Assembly (NCBI RefSeq): GCF_039566955.1
Contig: NZ_CP154796.1
Coordinates: 1,488,001 to 1,552,000, forward strand
Source: Micromonospora sp. DSM 45708
Lineage (GTDB): Bacteria > Actinomycetota > Actinomycetes > Mycobacteriales > Micromonosporaceae
Direction of reading: 5' to 3'
DNA length: 64,000 nucleotides
Position numbers and translations under genes: made by a program. The notes under the pieces were generated by a model. It had not been told where the DNA came from. It searched no databases and saw nothing but the letters and a program-made list of their open reading frames with translations. Of this stretch, positions 31,879 to 42,342 are shown one piece after another (positions within the stretch are counted from its first letter, which is position 1; each line of letters opens with the position of its first letter).

Positions 31879-32139
31879 ATGCCGATCTGGTTCGCCTATA
31901 CGATGATCACATTGCTGGTCATCACCAGCGTGCTGCTCACCCTGCTGATCCTCCTGCACCGCGGTAAGGGCGGCGGCTTGTCGAGCATGTTCGGCGGCGG
32001 CGTCAGCTCCAGCCTGGCCGGTTCCTCCGTGGCCGAGAAGAACCTCGACCGCTACACCGTTCTGGTGGGGATCGTCTGGTTCGCGTGCATCGTCGGGCTC
32101 GGCCTCTGGCTGCGCCTCCAGATGAGCAGCGGCACCTGA
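31879..32139 (+). CDS. secG: SecG preprotein translocase subunit
   Basis: Encodes 86 aa. Two transmembrane helices (FAYTMITLLVITSVLLTLLI and TVLVGIVWFACIVGLGLWL) flank the SecG signature GKGGGLSSMFGGG. It supports SecYEG protein export. The ATG at 31879 (MPIWFAYTM) is preceded by GAGAGGA; the frame is open from 31849. A TATCCT box near 31791 could give secG its own promoter after tpiA. Confidence 0.94.
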   Translation: MPIWFAYTMITLLVITSVLLTLLILLHRGKGGGLSSMFGGGVSSSLAGSSVAEKNLDRYTVLVGIVWFACIVGLGLWLRLQMSSGT

Positions 32140-32155
32140 GCGAGCGCTCTACGCG

Positions 32156-32161
32156 TACAAT
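32156..32161 (+). promoter_or_regulatory. -10-like TACAAT directly before the secG terminator
   Basis: TACAAT is one of the closest matches to the actinobacterial -10 consensus in the window, but the hairpin at 32163 follows at once, so any transcript from it would begin inside the terminator stem. No clear -35 was found. Confidence 0.35.
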
Positions 32162-32162
32162 C

Positions 32163-32197
32163 TGCGCGCGGTCCGTCACGGACCGCGCGCAGTTTTG
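32163..32197 (+). terminator. Rho-independent terminator of the gap-secG operon
   Basis: Perfect 13-bp stem (TGCGCGCGGTCCG, loop TCA, complement to 32191) followed by GTTTTG. It is the only hairpin in the window with a real T-run. Confidence 0.92.
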
Positions 32198-32268
32198 TTC
32201 CTCCGCCCGTCGCCCGTCGCCGACCCCTTCCGGCGACGGTCCCCTCCGACGACAGGGAGCGCGCAATC

Positions 32269-32613
32269 GTGCACAGCAACAACGTCATCCGCGGCACCCG
32301 GATCGGGTCCGCCCCTGAGCGTTTCGACCAGCGGGCCGCGCCGGCGCCGCGCCGGCCGGTCGTCTACTGGTGCCGCCAGCGGCACCGCGTCGAGTTCCTG
32401 ATCGCCGCCGAGGCGGAGACCCCGGCGTCGTGGGACTGCCCCCGCTGCGGCGAGCCCGCCGGCCCCGACCCGGGCAACCCGCCGGGCCGCAGCCGCGCCG
32501 AGCCCTACAAGACCCATCTGGCGTACGTGCAGGAGCGGCGTACCCCGGAGGAGGGCGAGGCGTTGCTCGCCGAGGCGCTGGCCGCGCTGCGCCACCGCCG
32601 GGGCCGCGCCTGA
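32269..32613 (+). CDS. rbpA: RbpA-type RNA polymerase-binding protein
   Basis: Encodes 114 aa with a GTG start. It matches RbpA in layout: a short N-terminal tail (NNVIRGTRIGS), a core domain with WCRQRH and CPRCG cysteines that could bind zinc, a linker, and the sigma-interacting helix (YKTHLAYVQERRTPEEGEAL). RbpA stabilises promoter complexes of the housekeeping sigma factor. It sits alone between the secG terminator and palindrome C. Sequence details differ enough from classical RbpA that it could be an RbpA paralogue. Confidence 0.85.
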   Translation: MHSNNVIRGTRIGSAPERFDQRAAPAPRRPVVYWCRQRHRVEFLIAAEAETPASWDCPRCGEPAGPDPGNPPGRSRAEPYKTHLAYVQERRTPEEGEALLAEALAALRHRRGRA

Positions 32614-32637
32614 CACCCACCCCGGTCCGGCCTTTTT

Positions 32638-32683
32638 CACGGAAAGAGTGGCCATGCCGTCGGCCATGGCCACTCTTTCCGTG
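32638..32683. repeat. Long palindrome, copy C of the TTCACGGAAA family
   Basis: Perfect 18-bp arms (32638-32655 and 32666-32683) with a 10-nt loop containing CCGTCGGC. It lies between the convergent rbpA and pgl genes and is preceded by a TTTTT run on the plus strand, so read on the minus strand it would be followed by an A-run, not a T-run. Confidence 0.85.
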
Positions 32684-32703
32684 CATCAGCGCGGACGGAC
32701 GGG

Positions 32704-33474
32704 TCAGCGGAGGCTGCGGGCGCGGGGTGGGACGTCGGCCGCCGCGGCCCGGTCCAGCAGCCAGAGGGTACGGGAGACCCCGCGCACGCCGGCCGCCGGC
32801 AGTTGCACCGATCCCGCCCCGGCCAACGCCATGCCGACCGCCCGGGCCTTGTCCGCCCCGGCGGCGACCAGCCACACCTCCTCGGCCGTGTTGATCGTCG
32901 GCAGGGTCAGCGTGGTGCGCACCGGCGGCGGCTTCGGGCTGCCGCGCACGGCGCTGACCGGACGGTTGTCGTGGTGCACCGGGTGCTCCGGGAACACGGA
33001 CGCCACATGGCCGTCCTCACCGACGCCCAGCATCAGCACGTCGAAGTGGGGGAGCGTGGCGTGCCCCGGCCGGGCGGCGGCGGCCAGCTCACGCGCGTAC
33101 GCGGCGGCAGCGGCCTCCGGGTCGTCACCGGCCGGACCGTCCGACGCCGGCATCGGGTGCACCCGGGCCGGGTCCAGCGGCACCGCGTCCAGCAGCGTCG
33201 CCCGGGCCTGGGTCTCGTTGCGTTCCGGGTCGCCGGACGGCAGGAACCGCTCGTCGCCCCACCAGACGTCGACCCGCGACCAGTCCACGGCGTCCCGGGC
33301 CGGCAACTGGCCGACCGCCCGGTGCACCGCCGCGGCGATCCGCCCGCCGGTCAGCACCACCGACGCCTGACCGCGCTCGGCCTGCGCGTCGAGCAGCTTC
33401 ACCACCAGCCGGGCCGCCACCGCCTGCGCCAGCAGGTCGGGGTCGGCGTGTACGGCGACACTCGCCTCAGTCAT
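32704..33474 (-). CDS. pgl: 6-phosphogluconolactonase
   Basis: Encodes 256 aa (ATG 33474, MTEASVAVH). It shows the SugI/DevB fold: VVLTGGRIAAAVHRAV, VDVWWGDERFLPSGDPERNE and MLGVGEDGHVASVFPEHP with the catalytic-site His. It hydrolyses 6-phosphogluconolactone from the Zwf reaction. Last gene of the minus-strand pentose-phosphate cluster; the 47-bp gap after opcA is short and GAGGGC lies before the start. Confidence 0.94.
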   Translation of the reverse strand: MTEASVAVHADPDLLAQAVAARLVVKLLDAQAERGQASVVLTGGRIAAAVHRAVGQLPARDAVDWSRVDVWWGDERFLPSGDPERNETQARATLLDAVPLDPARVHPMPASDGPAGDDPEAAAAAYARELAAAARPGHATLPHFDVLMLGVGEDGHVASVFPEHPVHHDNRPVSAVRGSPKPPPVRTTLTLPTINTAEEVWLVAAGADKARAVGMALAGAGSVQLPAAGVRGVSRTLWLLDRAAAADVPPRARSLR

Positions 33475-33521
33475 CCGTCGTGCCCTCGTGTCTCTGTGCG
33501 TCCGGCCGCCCGACCGGGCGG

Positions 33522-34538
33522 TCACTCGTTCGCGGTCGCGCCCGCGTGCGCGGTCACGCCGGCCTCGGCCCGCCGGGCGGTCGCCGGGTCCTTCCACACG
33601 TGCACCCGTTGGGTCGCCCGCTGGTCCAGCCCGGTCAGCCCGGCCGTCGCGCCGAGCGCCTCGGCGTACACCTGGTCGGCGTCGAGCCGGCGCAACTCCT
33701 CGGCCAGCTCGTCGCCGAGCGGCCGGCGGACCAGCGGCAGCGTCCGATCGTCCTGCCCGGTACGCCGGAACCGGGCCACGCTGTCGTCCCGGGTGAGCGT
33801 CAGCTCGTCGCCGTTGGCGCAGCGCAGCTGCACCTCGCGCATCCGCGGGTACTGGTCGGTGGGCTCCCAGGCCGGCTCGATGCCGAGCCGGGCGGTCAGC
33901 CATCCGCGCATCAGCGCCGCGGTCGGGTCGGTGCGCGGCGCCACCACCGTCGCCTCGGTGACCCGGGCCTGGGTGGTGTCGAACGCGCCGGCGACCAGCG
34001 TGCGCCACGGGGTGATCCGGGTCCAGGCCAGGTCGGTGTCGCCCGGCGCGTAGTCGCGGGCCCGCTGCCGCAGCGCGGCGATCGGGTCGGCGGCCTGCGC
34101 CGAGTCGGTGATCCGCCGGTCGGCCACCACACCGAGGAAGTCGGTGGCGATCTCGTCCGGCGGCTCGCCGTGCCACCAGGTCACCACCGGCACGTCCGGC
34201 ACCAGCAGCGGCATCACCACGGACTCGGCGTGCAGCGCGAGCCGGCCGTACATCCGGGTCACCACCGCCTCGCACGGGCCGAGCCGGCCGCCCACCACGA
34301 TCTCCGCGTCCAGCCGGTTGCGGTCCCGCTCGATGTCGGAGCGGACCACCACGAGCAGCCGGCAGGGGTGCGCGGCGGCGGCGATGGTGGCCGCCGCCTC
34401 GGCCTCCCGGACCCGCTTCTCGTCCACCACGACGATCAGCGTGAGCGCCATGCCGCTGGCCACCCCGCCCGCACTGCGCCGCTCGGCGGCCAGCGCCTTG
34501 ACCACCTCGTTGCCGGTGGTGTCCCACAGCCCGATCAC
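33522..34538 (-). CDS. opcA: OpcA, glucose-6-phosphate dehydrogenase assembly/activator protein
   Basis: Encodes 338 aa with a GTG start preceded by AGGAGG. It begins MIGLWDTTGNEVVKALAAER and carries MALTLIVVVDEKRV, HPCRLLVVVRSD and PVVTWWHGEPP, all characteristic of actinobacterial OpcA. It helps assemble or activate Zwf and in some species is redox-controlled. It follows zwf by 31 bp in the same transcript. Confidence 0.95.
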   Translation of the reverse strand: MIGLWDTTGNEVVKALAAERRSAGGVASGMALTLIVVVDEKRVREAEAAATIAAAAHPCRLLVVVRSDIERDRNRLDAEIVVGGRLGPCEAVVTRMYGRLALHAESVVMPLLVPDVPVVTWWHGEPPDEIATDFLGVVADRRITDSAQAADPIAALRQRARDYAPGDTDLAWTRITPWRTLVAGAFDTTQARVTEATVVAPRTDPTAALMRGWLTARLGIEPAWEPTDQYPRMREVQLRCANGDELTLTRDDSVARFRRTGQDDRTLPLVRRPLGDELAEELRRLDADQVYAEALGATAGLTGLDQRATQRVHVWKDPATARRAEAGVTAHAGATANE

Positions 34539-34569
34539 TGGAGCCTCCTGGTTCGCTCGCTCTGCTCGC

Positions 34570-36084
34570 TCACGCTCTTCGCCACGCCCGGCCCTCGCGG
34601 GCCAGCATCTCGTCGGCGGCCCGGGGGCCCCACTCGCCGGCCCGGTACGGCTCCGGCGTGGTGCCCTCCCAGGCGTGCTCCAGCGGGTCGACCACCTGCC
34701 AGCTCTGCTCCACCTCGGCGGCGTCCGGGAACAGCGTCCGGTCGCCGATGAGCACGTCCAGCACCAGCCGCTCGTACGCCTCGGGGCTGGACTCGGTGAA
34801 CGCCTCGCCGTACTGGAAGTCCATCGCGATGTCGCGGACCTCCATGGTGGTGCCCGGCACCTTGGAGCCGAACTTCAGCACCACGCCCTCGTCGGGCTGC
34901 ACCCGGATGACGAGTTGGTTGGCGCCGAGGGACTCCATGTCGGCCGGGTTGAACGGCAGGTGCGGCGCCTTCTTGAACATGATGGCCACCTCGGTGACCC
35001 GCCGGGGCAGCCGCTTGCCGGCGCGGATGTAGAACGGCACGCCGGCCCAGCGCCGGTTCTGGATGGCCAGCTTCACCGCCACGTACGTCTCGGTGGTGGA
35101 GTTCTCCGGGACGTCCTCCTCCTCCAGGTAGCCCTTGGCGCGCTCGCCGCCCACCCAGCCGGGCAGGTACTGCCCGCGCACGGTGTCCCGGGAGACGTCC
35201 CGGGGCACGGCGATGGCCTTGAGCACCTTCAGCTTCTCGGCCCGGATCTCGTCGGCGTCGAAGCTGGTCGGTTCCTCCATCGCGACCAGGGCGAGCAGTT
35301 GGAGCAGGTGGTTCTGGAGCACGTCGCGGGCGGTGCCGACCGAGTCGTAGAACGCGGCCCGGGTGCCGATGCCGACGTCCTCGGCCATGGTGATCTGCAC
35401 CGAGTCGACGTACTTGGAGTTCCACAGCGGCTCGAACAGGTTGTTGGCGAACCGCAGCGCCAGGATGTTCTGGACCGTCTCCTTGCCCAGGTAGTGGTCG
35501 ATCCGGAAGACGTCCTGGCTGGTGAAGACGTCGTCGACCAGGTCGTTGAGCGCCTTGGCCGAGGGCAGGTCGTTGCCGAACGGCTTCTCCACCACGACCC
35601 GCCGCCAGCCGCCGGACTTCTCGTTGTCGGCCATGCCGGTGCGGGCGAGCTGCTTGAGCACCACCGGGAACGCCGCCGGGGGGATGGAGAAGTAGAACGC
35701 GGCGTTGCCGTGGATGCCGTGCGTGTCGCGCAGCTCGTCCAGCGTGGCCGCGAGCTGGTCGAACGCGGCGTCGTCGTCGAACGAGCCGCCGACGAACTTG
35801 ATGTTGCCGGCCAGCCGGGCCCAGACCTCCTCGCGCCACGGGGTGCGGGCGTGCTTCTTGGCCGCCTCGTGGGCCAGCGACTCGAAGTCGCCGTCGCCCC
35901 AGTCGCGTCGGGCGAAGCCCAGCACCACGAAGCCGGGCGGCAGCAGCCCCCGGTTGGCCAGGTCGTAGACCGCCGGCAACAACTTCTTGCGGGCCAGGTC
36001 CCCGGTGACCCCGAAGATCACCAAGGCGCACGGCTCGGGGATCCGCGGCAGCCGCCGGTCCTGGGGGTCGCGCAGCGGGTTCAC
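34570..36084 (-). CDS. zwf: Glucose-6-phosphate 1-dehydrogenase
   Basis: Encodes 504 aa from GTG 36084. It has the coenzyme loop [15 protein letters not shown], the active-site RIDHYLGKE (catalytic His) and YIRAGKRLP. It feeds the pentose phosphate pathway and makes NADPH. The start is set by GGAGGAGGT 7 nt upstream; this ribosome-binding site lies inside a 7-codon mini-ORF (36081-36104, MQEEVAR) whose TGA overlaps the zwf GTG. An alternative GTG at 36138 overlaps the pgi stop (GTGA) but lacks a good ribosome-binding site. Confidence 0.95.
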   Translation of the reverse strand: MNPLRDPQDRRLPRIPEPCALVIFGVTGDLARKKLLPAVYDLANRGLLPPGFVVLGFARRDWGDGDFESLAHEAAKKHARTPWREEVWARLAGNIKFVGGSFDDDAAFDQLAATLDELRDTHGIHGNAAFYFSIPPAAFPVVLKQLARTGMADNEKSGGWRRVVVEKPFGNDLPSAKALNDLVDDVFTSQDVFRIDHYLGKETVQNILALRFANNLFEPLWNSKYVDSVQITMAEDVGIGTRAAFYDSVGTARDVLQNHLLQLLALVAMEEPTSFDADEIRAEKLKVLKAIAVPRDVSRDTVRGQYLPGWVGGERAKGYLEEEDVPENSTTETYVAVKLAIQNRRWAGVPFYIRAGKRLPRRVTEVAIMFKKAPHLPFNPADMESLGANQLVIRVQPDEGVVLKFGSKVPGTTMEVRDIAMDFQYGEAFTESSPEAYERLVLDVLIGDRTLFPDAAEVEQSWQVVDPLEHAWEGTTPEPYRAGEWGPRAADEMLAREGRAWRRA

Positions 36085-36134
36085 CGGGCCACCTCCTCCT
36101 GCATCTCGGTCCACTGATTTCAGGTCATTGATCG

Positions 36135-37706
36135 TCACGTACGTGTCCGTCCGGCCGTATCCAGCAGCTGGGCGACACCGGCCGCCCGCTCGGTCAGGTG
36201 CAGTCGCAGCACCGGTCGCTCCCGGCCGGCCAGGGCCCGCCGGTCGCCGGCGGCCTGGGCCGCCTGGAGTTCCGCGAAGGTGTACGGGCGACCGGGCACG
36301 TCCAGATCATCGGTGACCGCACCGGTGATCTGGAGGTGCCGGGCGCGCCCGTCGGGGTGGTTCGGGTGGCGGGGGCCCCATCCGAAGGTCACCGGCCGTC
36401 CGGTGACCCGGGCCAGCAGCGGGCGTAGCCCGGCCACCGCCGCGTCGACCCGCCGGTCGAGACAGGCGGTCACCGCGAGGTGCTCGTCGGAGGCCAACCC
36501 GTCGGTCAGCCAGCGCAGCGCGCCGGACAGGTCGGTGGGGGCGCCGGCCGGGGCGTACACCTCGATCGCGCCGTCGACCGACGACGGTGGCCCGTCCGCC
36601 GGCGCCGGCTCGTCGTCGTCCGCGGCGCCCACCGGCTCCGCGAACGGGTCGACCCGCAGCGCCACCGCGGCGGTCGCGGCGGCGTACTCCCAGGTGAGGA
36701 ACTGGGCGCCGAGCGGCCCGTTGACCGCCACGTCGGCGGCCGGGCCGGGCCCGACGCCCGCGCCGAGCGCACCGCCCAGGCCGACCGTCAGGACGCCCGG
36801 GCCGCCCACGCCGGGCGCGTCCGGGGACTCCACCGGGACCGGCAGCAACCGCCCGCCGGTCGCGGCGGCGAGCAGCGCGCCGGCCCAGTGGCGCAGCCCG
36901 TCGAGCCCGGTGCCGTCGGGCGTCAGCGCGACGGTGGCCCGCCCGTGCTCCGCGGCCCCGGCCAGCGCCGCGCCGAGCGCGAGACCGGGATTGTCCCGCT
37001 CCCGGTCGAGCGCGCCGGCCAGCGCCGCCGCCTCGTCCAGCAGCTCGGTCACCGGCGCTCCGGCGAGCGCGGCCGGGACCAGGCCGGACGCGGTGAGCGC
37101 GGACCAGTGCCCGCCCACCTGCGGGTCGGCCGGGATCACCACCGCGCCCAGCTCGTCGGCGAGCGCCTCCAGCGCCGAGCCGGGCGGGGTGACCACCACC
37201 ACGTGCCGGGCCGCCTCCGGCCCGGCGTCGTGCCAGGACCGCCGGAAGGCCCGCAGGTGGGCGTCAGTGGTCCGGTCCAGGTCCCGGCCGACCAGCACCA
37301 GCACGGTACGCGCCGGCCGGTCGGCCAGCGCCGCCCGGACCGGCCCCGGATCGGCCGTGTCGAGCACGGTCAGCGGCCGGCCCAGGCAGTCGGCGATCAC
37401 CTCGGCGGCCAGCGTGACGCCAGCGGGGCCGGCGAGCACCACGTGGTCCAGGTCGCCGAGCTCGGCGGTCAGCTCGGCGAGCTGGGGGAGCAGCTCCCGG
37501 CTGCGGCAGTGGGTGTCCAGCCAGCCCAGCCGGGTGCGGGCCGACGCCTCGGCCCCGGGCCCCCAGAGGGTCGGGTCCCGGGTGGTCAGCCGGGTGGGGA
37601 CGTCGCGGGCGACCAACGCGGCGCGCGGGGCGCGGTCCACCGCGTCCGCGCCGTGCACGGCCAGGCCGGCGGCGATGTCCGCCGGCCCGGCGAGCAGGTC
37701 GTCCAC
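36135..37706 (-). CDS. pgi: Glucose-6-phosphate isomerase-like protein (divergent)
   Basis: Encodes 523 aa. It is placed between tal and zwf and has two SIS-like halves: [40 protein letters not shown], and the PGI region [18 protein letters not shown], where most PGIs have GGRxS; the Arg is replaced by His. [20 protein letters not shown] corresponds to the segment around the catalytic Glu. The C-terminal part ([20 protein letters not shown]) matches the actinomycete PGI2 group. Full isomerase activity is likely but the His substitution is notable. The ATG at 37706 follows the terminator-like hairpin at 37739. Confidence 0.85.
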   Translation of the reverse strand: MDDLLAGPADIAAGLAVHGADAVDRAPRAALVARDVPTRLTTRDPTLWGPGAEASARTRLGWLDTHCRSRELLPQLAELTAELGDLDHVVLAGPAGVTLAAEVIADCLGRPLTVLDTADPGPVRAALADRPARTVLVLVGRDLDRTTDAHLRAFRRSWHDAGPEAARHVVVVTPPGSALEALADELGAVVIPADPQVGGHWSALTASGLVPAALAGAPVTELLDEAAALAGALDRERDNPGLALGAALAGAAEHGRATVALTPDGTGLDGLRHWAGALLAAATGGRLLPVPVESPDAPGVGGPGVLTVGLGGALGAGVGPGPAADVAVNGPLGAQFLTWEYAAATAAVALRVDPFAEPVGAADDDEPAPADGPPSSVDGAIEVYAPAGAPTDLSGALRWLTDGLASDEHLAVTACLDRRVDAAVAGLRPLLARVTGRPVTFGWGPRHPNHPDGRARHLQITGAVTDDLDVPGRPYTFAELQAAQAAGDRRALAGRERPVLRLHLTERAAGVAQLLDTAGRTRT

Positions 37707-37738
37707 GTGATCACCTCACCCGTTCCACGGTACGGCGG

Positions 37739-37771
37739 GACGCGTCCCGGGGCGGGACCCCGGGACGCGTC
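37739..37771 (-). terminator. Strong hairpin between tal and pgi
   Basis: Perfect 14-bp stem (37739-37752 with 37758-37771, GACGCGTCCCGGGG and its complement) and a 5-nt loop, between two genes read in the same direction. It may terminate or process the mRNA and so separate tkt-tal from pgi-zwf-opcA-pgl. Confidence 0.65.
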
Positions 37772-37783
37772 GGACGCCGTCGG

Positions 37784-38962
37784 TCACGCGTTCCCGCCGG
37801 CCTGCTGGGCGTTGCGCGCGTTGCCCTCCGCGGCCCGGTGCGGGCTGCCGGCGCCCTTGGCCGCCTCGGCGAGGGACTTCTTGACGCCCTCCAGCAGCTC
37901 CAGCCAGCTCGCCTCGAACTTCTCCACGCCCTCCCGCTCCAGCGTGGCGATCACGTCGGCCAGGTCCACGCCGACGGACTCCAGGTCGGCGAAGACCTGC
38001 CGCGCGTCGTCGTACGCTCCGGTGATCGTGTCGGCCCGGGTCTCGCCGTGGTCGGCGTAGGCGTGCACGACCGGCTCCGGCATGGTGTTGACGGTGCCGG
38101 GGGCGATCAGCTCCTCGACGTAGATGACGTCCCGGTAGTCCGGGTTCTTCGTCGAGGTGGAGGCCCACAGCGGGCGCTGCGGGTGGGCGCCCGCGTCGGC
38201 CAGCTTCTGCCAGCGCGCGGAGGAGAACACCTTGCCGTACCGCTCGTACGCCAGCCGGGCATTGGCCACCGCGGCCTTGCCACGCAGCGACTTGGCCTGG
38301 TCGGAGCCGATCTTCTCCAGCCGCTTGTCGACCTCGCTGTCGACCCGGGAGACGAAGAACGAGGCGACCGAGCCGATCTTCGACAGGTCGTGCCCGTTGG
38401 CCTGCGCCTGCTCCAGGCCGGCCAGGAACGCGTCCATGACCTCCGAGTAGCGGTCCAGGCCGAAGATCAGCGTGACGTTCACGCTGATCCCCTCCGCCAG
38501 CGTCCTGGTGATCGCCGGCAGGCCCTCCTCGGTGGCCGGGATCTTGATGAAGAGGTTCGGCCGGTCGACCAGCCACCACAGCGCCTTGGCCTCGGCCGCG
38601 GTCTTGTCCGCGTCGTGCGCCGAGCGCGGGTCCACCTCGATCGAGACCCGGCCGTCCACCCCGGCGCTCGCGTCGTACGAGGGGCGCATCACGTCGCAGG
38701 CCCACCGCACGTCGTACGTGGTGAGCATGCGGACCGCCTCCTCGACGTCCACGTCGCGGGTGGCGAGGTCACGGAGCTGCCAGTCGTACTCGTCGGCGTC
38801 GCTCAGCGCCTTGGCGAAGATCGTCGGGTTGGTGGTCACCCCGGCCACGTGGCTCTCCCGGCGGAGCTTGTCCAGCCCGCCGGAGCTCAGTCGTACCCGG
38901 GAAAGATCGTCGAGCCAGATCGCCACCCCGGCGTTCTGGAGTTCGCTCAGCCTGTCCGTCAT
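37784..38962 (-). CDS. tal: Transaldolase
   Basis: Encodes 392 aa from ATG 38962 ([20 protein letters not shown]), 10 nt after GGGGAG; a GTG at 38971 is in frame but too close to that site. Motifs: [28 protein letters not shown] (Schiff-base Lys) and [13 protein letters not shown]. It transfers dihydroxyacetone units between sugar phosphates. The length and the C-terminal Ala/Gln-rich tail match the long actinobacterial type. It lies 16 bp after tkt. Confidence 0.96.
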   Translation of the reverse strand: MTDRLSELQNAGVAIWLDDLSRVRLSSGGLDKLRRESHVAGVTTNPTIFAKALSDADEYDWQLRDLATRDVDVEEAVRMLTTYDVRWACDVMRPSYDASAGVDGRVSIEVDPRSAHDADKTAAEAKALWWLVDRPNLFIKIPATEEGLPAITRTLAEGISVNVTLIFGLDRYSEVMDAFLAGLEQAQANGHDLSKIGSVASFFVSRVDSEVDKRLEKIGSDQAKSLRGKAAVANARLAYERYGKVFSSARWQKLADAGAHPQRPLWASTSTKNPDYRDVIYVEELIAPGTVNTMPEPVVHAYADHGETRADTITGAYDDARQVFADLESVGVDLADVIATLEREGVEKFEASWLELLEGVKKSLAEAAKGAGSPHRAAEGNARNAQQAGGNA

Positions 38963-38978
38963 GCCGTCCACGCTCCCC

Positions 38979-41117
38979 TCAGTTGCCGGTCGTGAAACCG
39001 GTGATGTCGCCCACCCGGGTGAGCGCCGCGTGCGCGGCGGCCACGATCCGGTCGGGGGTGAACCCGAACTGCTCGAAGAGCACGGTGTGGGGCGCGCTGG
39101 CGCCGTAGTGCTCGATGCTCACGCACTCGCCGCTGTCCCCGACGATCGCCCGCCAGGACATCGCGATGCCCGCCTCCACGCTCACCCGTGCCTTTACCCC
39201 GCGCGGCAGCACCGACTCCCGGTACGCCTCGTCCTGCGCGAAGAACCATTCCTGGCACGGCATGGACACCACCCGGGTGGGGGTGCCGTCGGCCTCCAGC
39301 CGCTCCCGGGCGGTGAGGCAGAGCTGCACCTCGGAGCCGGTGCCGACGAGGATCACCTGCGGCTTGCCGTTGGACGCCTCGGCCAGCACGTACCCGCCCT
39401 TGGCGGTGCCCTCGGCGGAGCCGAACCCGGCGCGGTCGATCGTGGGCAGCGCCTGCCGGCTCAGCGCCAGCGCGGTCGGCCGGTCGGTGTGCTCCAGCGC
39501 CTGCCGCCACGCCCACGCCGTCTCGTTGGCGTCGGCCGGGCGGACCACGTCCAGGCCGGGGATGGCCCGCAGCGCGCTCAGGTGCTCGATCGGCTGGTGG
39601 GTCGGGCCGTCCTCGCCGAGGCCGATCGAGTCGTGCGTCCAGACGTAGGTCACCGGCAGCTTCATCAGCGCGGCGAGCCGCACCGACGGGCGCATGTAGT
39701 CGCTGAACACCAGGAACGTGCCGCCGTAGGGGCGGGTGCCGCCGTGCAGCGCGATGCCGTTGAGGATCGAGCCCATGCCGTGCTCACGGATGCCGAAGTG
39801 CAGCGTGCGGCCGTACTCGTCGCCCGGGAAGTCCTTGGTGGCGTGCCCGGCCGGGACGAACGACGGCTCGCCCTTCATGGTGGTGTTGTTGCTCTCGGCC
39901 AGGTCGGCCGAGCCGCCCCACAGCTCCGGCAGCACCGGGGCGAGCGCCTCCAGGACCTTGCCGGAGGCGGCCCGGGTGGCGACGCCCTTGGCGTCCGCCG
40001 GGAAGGTGGGCAGCGCGTCGGTCCAGCCGGTCGGCAGGGTACGGGTCGCCATCCGCTCCCACAGCGCCTTGCGCTCCGGGTTCGCCTCCGCCCAGGCGTC
40101 GAACCGGGTGTCCCACTCGGCCTGTGCCTCGGTGCCGCGCTCCAGCACCTGGCGGGCGTGCTTGAGCACCTCCTCGTCGACCTGGAACGTCTGCTGCGGG
40201 TCGAAGCCGAGGATCTCCTTGGTGGCCTTGACCTCGTCGGCGCCGAGCGCCGAGCCGTGGATCTTGCCGGTGTTCTGCTTGTTCGGCGCGGGCCAGCCGA
40301 TGATGGTGCGCAGCGCGACGAACGAGGGCCGTCCGGTTTCCGCCTTGGCGGCCAGCAGCGCCTGGTAGAGCGCCTCCACGTCCTCGTGGTAGTCGCCCTG
40401 GTCGGCGTCGCCGGTGCGCCAGTCGACGGTCTGCACGTGCCACCCGTACGCCTCGTAGCGGGCCGCCACGTCCTCGCTCTTGGCGATCCGGGTGTCGTCC
40501 TCGATCGAGATCTCGTTGTCGTCGTAGATCACGCAGAGGTTGCCGAGCTGCTGGTGGCCGGCGAGCGCGCTCACCTCGTGGGTGATGCCCTCCTCGATGT
40601 CGCCGTCGGAGGCGATGCACCAGATGTCGTGCCGGAACGGCGAGTCGGCGCGGTCCGGCTCCGGGTCGAACAGGCCCCGCTCGCGGCGGGCCGCCATGGC
40701 CATGCCGACCGCGTTGCCGAGCCCCTGGCCCAGCGGCCCGGTGGTGGTCTCCACGCCGGGGGTGTGCCCGTGCTCCGGGTGGCCCGGGGTCAGCGAGCCC
40801 CACTGGCGCAGCGCCTTGAGGTCGTCCAGGGCCAGCGGGTAGCCGGAGAGGAAGAGCTGGATGTAGAGCGTCAGGCTGGAGTGCCCGGCGGACAGCACGA
40901 ACCGGTCGCGGCCGGGCCAGTTTGGGTCGGCCGGGTTGTGCCGCATGACGCGGTTGAAGAGCAGGTACGCCGCCGGGGCGAGGCTCATCGCCGTGCCCGG
41001 GTGGCCGTTGCCGGATTTCTCCACGGCGTCCATGGCCAGCACGCGGACCGTGTCGACGGCCCTGCGGTCGAGGTCGGACCAGTTGAGAGCGGGAAGCTCG
41101 GGTCGTTTCGCAGCCAC
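38979..41117 (-). CDS. tkt: Transketolase
   Basis: Encodes 712 aa from GTG 41117 ([13 protein letters not shown]), with GAGGAGC 9 nt before it; the frame stays open to 41204 but without family sequence. Thiamine diphosphate-binding elements include [27 protein letters not shown] and [12 protein letters not shown]; the pyrimidine domain has [20 protein letters not shown] and later [16 protein letters not shown]. It heads the pentose-phosphate cluster and is divergent from ctaB. Confidence 0.96.
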   Translation of the reverse strand: MAAKRPELPALNWSDLDRRAVDTVRVLAMDAVEKSGNGHPGTAMSLAPAAYLLFNRVMRHNPADPNWPGRDRFVLSAGHSSLTLYIQLFLSGYPLALDDLKALRQWGSLTPGHPEHGHTPGVETTTGPLGQGLGNAVGMAMAARRERGLFDPEPDRADSPFRHDIWCIASDGDIEEGITHEVSALAGHQQLGNLCVIYDDNEISIEDDTRIAKSEDVAARYEAYGWHVQTVDWRTGDADQGDYHEDVEALYQALLAAKAETGRPSFVALRTIIGWPAPNKQNTGKIHGSALGADEVKATKEILGFDPQQTFQVDEEVLKHARQVLERGTEAQAEWDTRFDAWAEANPERKALWERMATRTLPTGWTDALPTFPADAKGVATRAASGKVLEALAPVLPELWGGSADLAESNNTTMKGEPSFVPAGHATKDFPGDEYGRTLHFGIREHGMGSILNGIALHGGTRPYGGTFLVFSDYMRPSVRLAALMKLPVTYVWTHDSIGLGEDGPTHQPIEHLSALRAIPGLDVVRPADANETAWAWRQALEHTDRPTALALSRQALPTIDRAGFGSAEGTAKGGYVLAEASNGKPQVILVGTGSEVQLCLTARERLEADGTPTRVVSMPCQEWFFAQDEAYRESVLPRGVKARVSVEAGIAMSWRAIVGDSGECVSIEHYGASAPHTVLFEQFGFTPDRIVAAAHAALTRVGDITGFTTGN

Positions 41118-41382
41118 GATGGTTGTGCTCCTCGGCAGATGGGCGGAACCCTCACTGATGACCCTATCGAGCGGTGCTAAACGTCCGCCCGGGGATCTCG
41201 GCATGCCCTTCTCTACGGGTGCGGCCGGCCCGGTCGTTCAACCCCGGGTGTGACGGCCCGCACCGTTGCCGGGTCTGCGGGGCAGCCAAAACGACGACGC
41301 GTAGTGTGTGGGGCGGTGTGTGGACCCGGCCTCGGGTCCGGGCCGATCGATCTCCCTTGCCGAAGCCGGAAGGTGGCAATCC
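41118..41382. promoter_or_regulatory. Divergent tkt-ctaB promoter region
   Basis: On the minus strand TAGGGT (41161-41166) is a -10 candidate for tkt, giving a 5' UTR of about 37 nt. On the plus strand TAGTGT (41302-41307) is a -10 candidate for ctaB with a leader of about 70 nt. No ORF is supported. Confidence 0.45.
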
Positions 41383-42342
41383 GTGAGCATGATCACCGAG
41401 CGCCCCGTCAGCAACCCTGCCGGGAAGTCGCCGGTGGGCACGGTGACGGAGGCGTCGGCGACCGACCGGCGGGACGTGCGCGGCGTGGTGGCCGCGTACG
41501 TGGCGCTGACCAAGCCGCGGATCGTCGAGTTGCTGCTGGTCACCACCGTGCCGGCGATGATGCTCGCGGACGGCGGCATGCCGTCGCTGTGGCTGGTGGC
41601 GGTGGTGCTGATCGGCGGCTCGCTCGCCGCCGGCGCGGCGAGCGTCCTCAACTGCTACATCGACCGCGACATCGACCAGTTGATGCGGCGCACCAAGCGC
41701 CGGCCGCTGCCGGCGCACACCGTGTCGCCGCGCAACGCGCTGGTCTTCGGGCTGGTGCTGGCGGTGGTGTCGGTGGCGCTGATGGCGGCGACGACCAACT
41801 GGCTGGCGGCCGGCCTGACGCTCGCCGCGATCGCCTACTACGACCTGGTCTACACGCTGTGGCTGAAGCGGACCACGGCCGCCAACACGTTCTGGGGCGG
41901 CGTCTGCGGGGCCGCGCCGGTGCTGATCGGCTGGGCCGCGGTCACCGGTTCGTTGTCCCCGGCCGCCTGGGGCCTGTTCGCGGTGGTCTTCTTCTGGCAG
42001 ATGCCGCACTTCTACGCGCTGGCCATCAAGTACAAGGACGACTATGCGCGGGCCGGCATCCCGATGCTGCCGGTGGTGGCCTCGGTCCGGCGGGTCAACG
42101 TGGAGATCATCGCGTTCTCCTGGCTGACGCTGCTGTCGTCGCTGGCGGTCTGGCCGCTGGGGATGAGCCCGATCTACGGCGTGACCGCGTTGGTGGTCGG
42201 CGGGATCTTCGTGGTCGAGGCGCACAAGCTGTGCCGGCGGGCGGCGCGCGGCGAGGCGGTCAAGCCGATGCGGCTGTTCCACTGGTCCACCACGTACCTC
42301 ACGATCCTCTTCGCCGCCGTCGCCCTGGACGCGCTGATCTGA
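41383..42342 (+). CDS. ctaB: Protohaem IX farnesyltransferase (haem O synthase)
   Basis: Encodes 319 aa from GTG 41383, preceded by AAGGTGG. It is a UbiA-type membrane prenyltransferase with about nine helices. The first aspartate-rich motif is [20 protein letters not shown]; the second region has [12 protein letters not shown], followed by [15 protein letters not shown]. It makes haem O for cytochrome oxidase. Its position beside tkt is conserved in actinobacteria. Confidence 0.95.
   Translation: MSMITERPVSNPAGKSPVGTVTEASATDRRDVRGVVAAYVALTKPRIVELLLVTTVPAMMLADGGMPSLWLVAVVLIGGSLAAGAASVLNCYIDRDIDQLMRRTKRRPLPAHTVSPRNALVFGLVLAVVSVALMAATTNWLAAGLTLAAIAYYDLVYTLWLKRTTAANTFWGGVCGAAPVLIGWAAVTGSLSPAAWGLFAVVFFWQMPHFYALAIKYKDDYARAGIPMLPVVASVRRVNVEIIAFSWLTLLSSLAVWPLGMSPIYGVTALVVGGIFVVEAHKLCRRAARGEAVKPMRLFHWSTTYLTILFAAVALDALI

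Noticed and set aside
38472..41180. A 902-codon plus-strand frame across tkt and tal
   Set aside because: Antisense of two complete enzymes, low-complexity translation, no plausible start.
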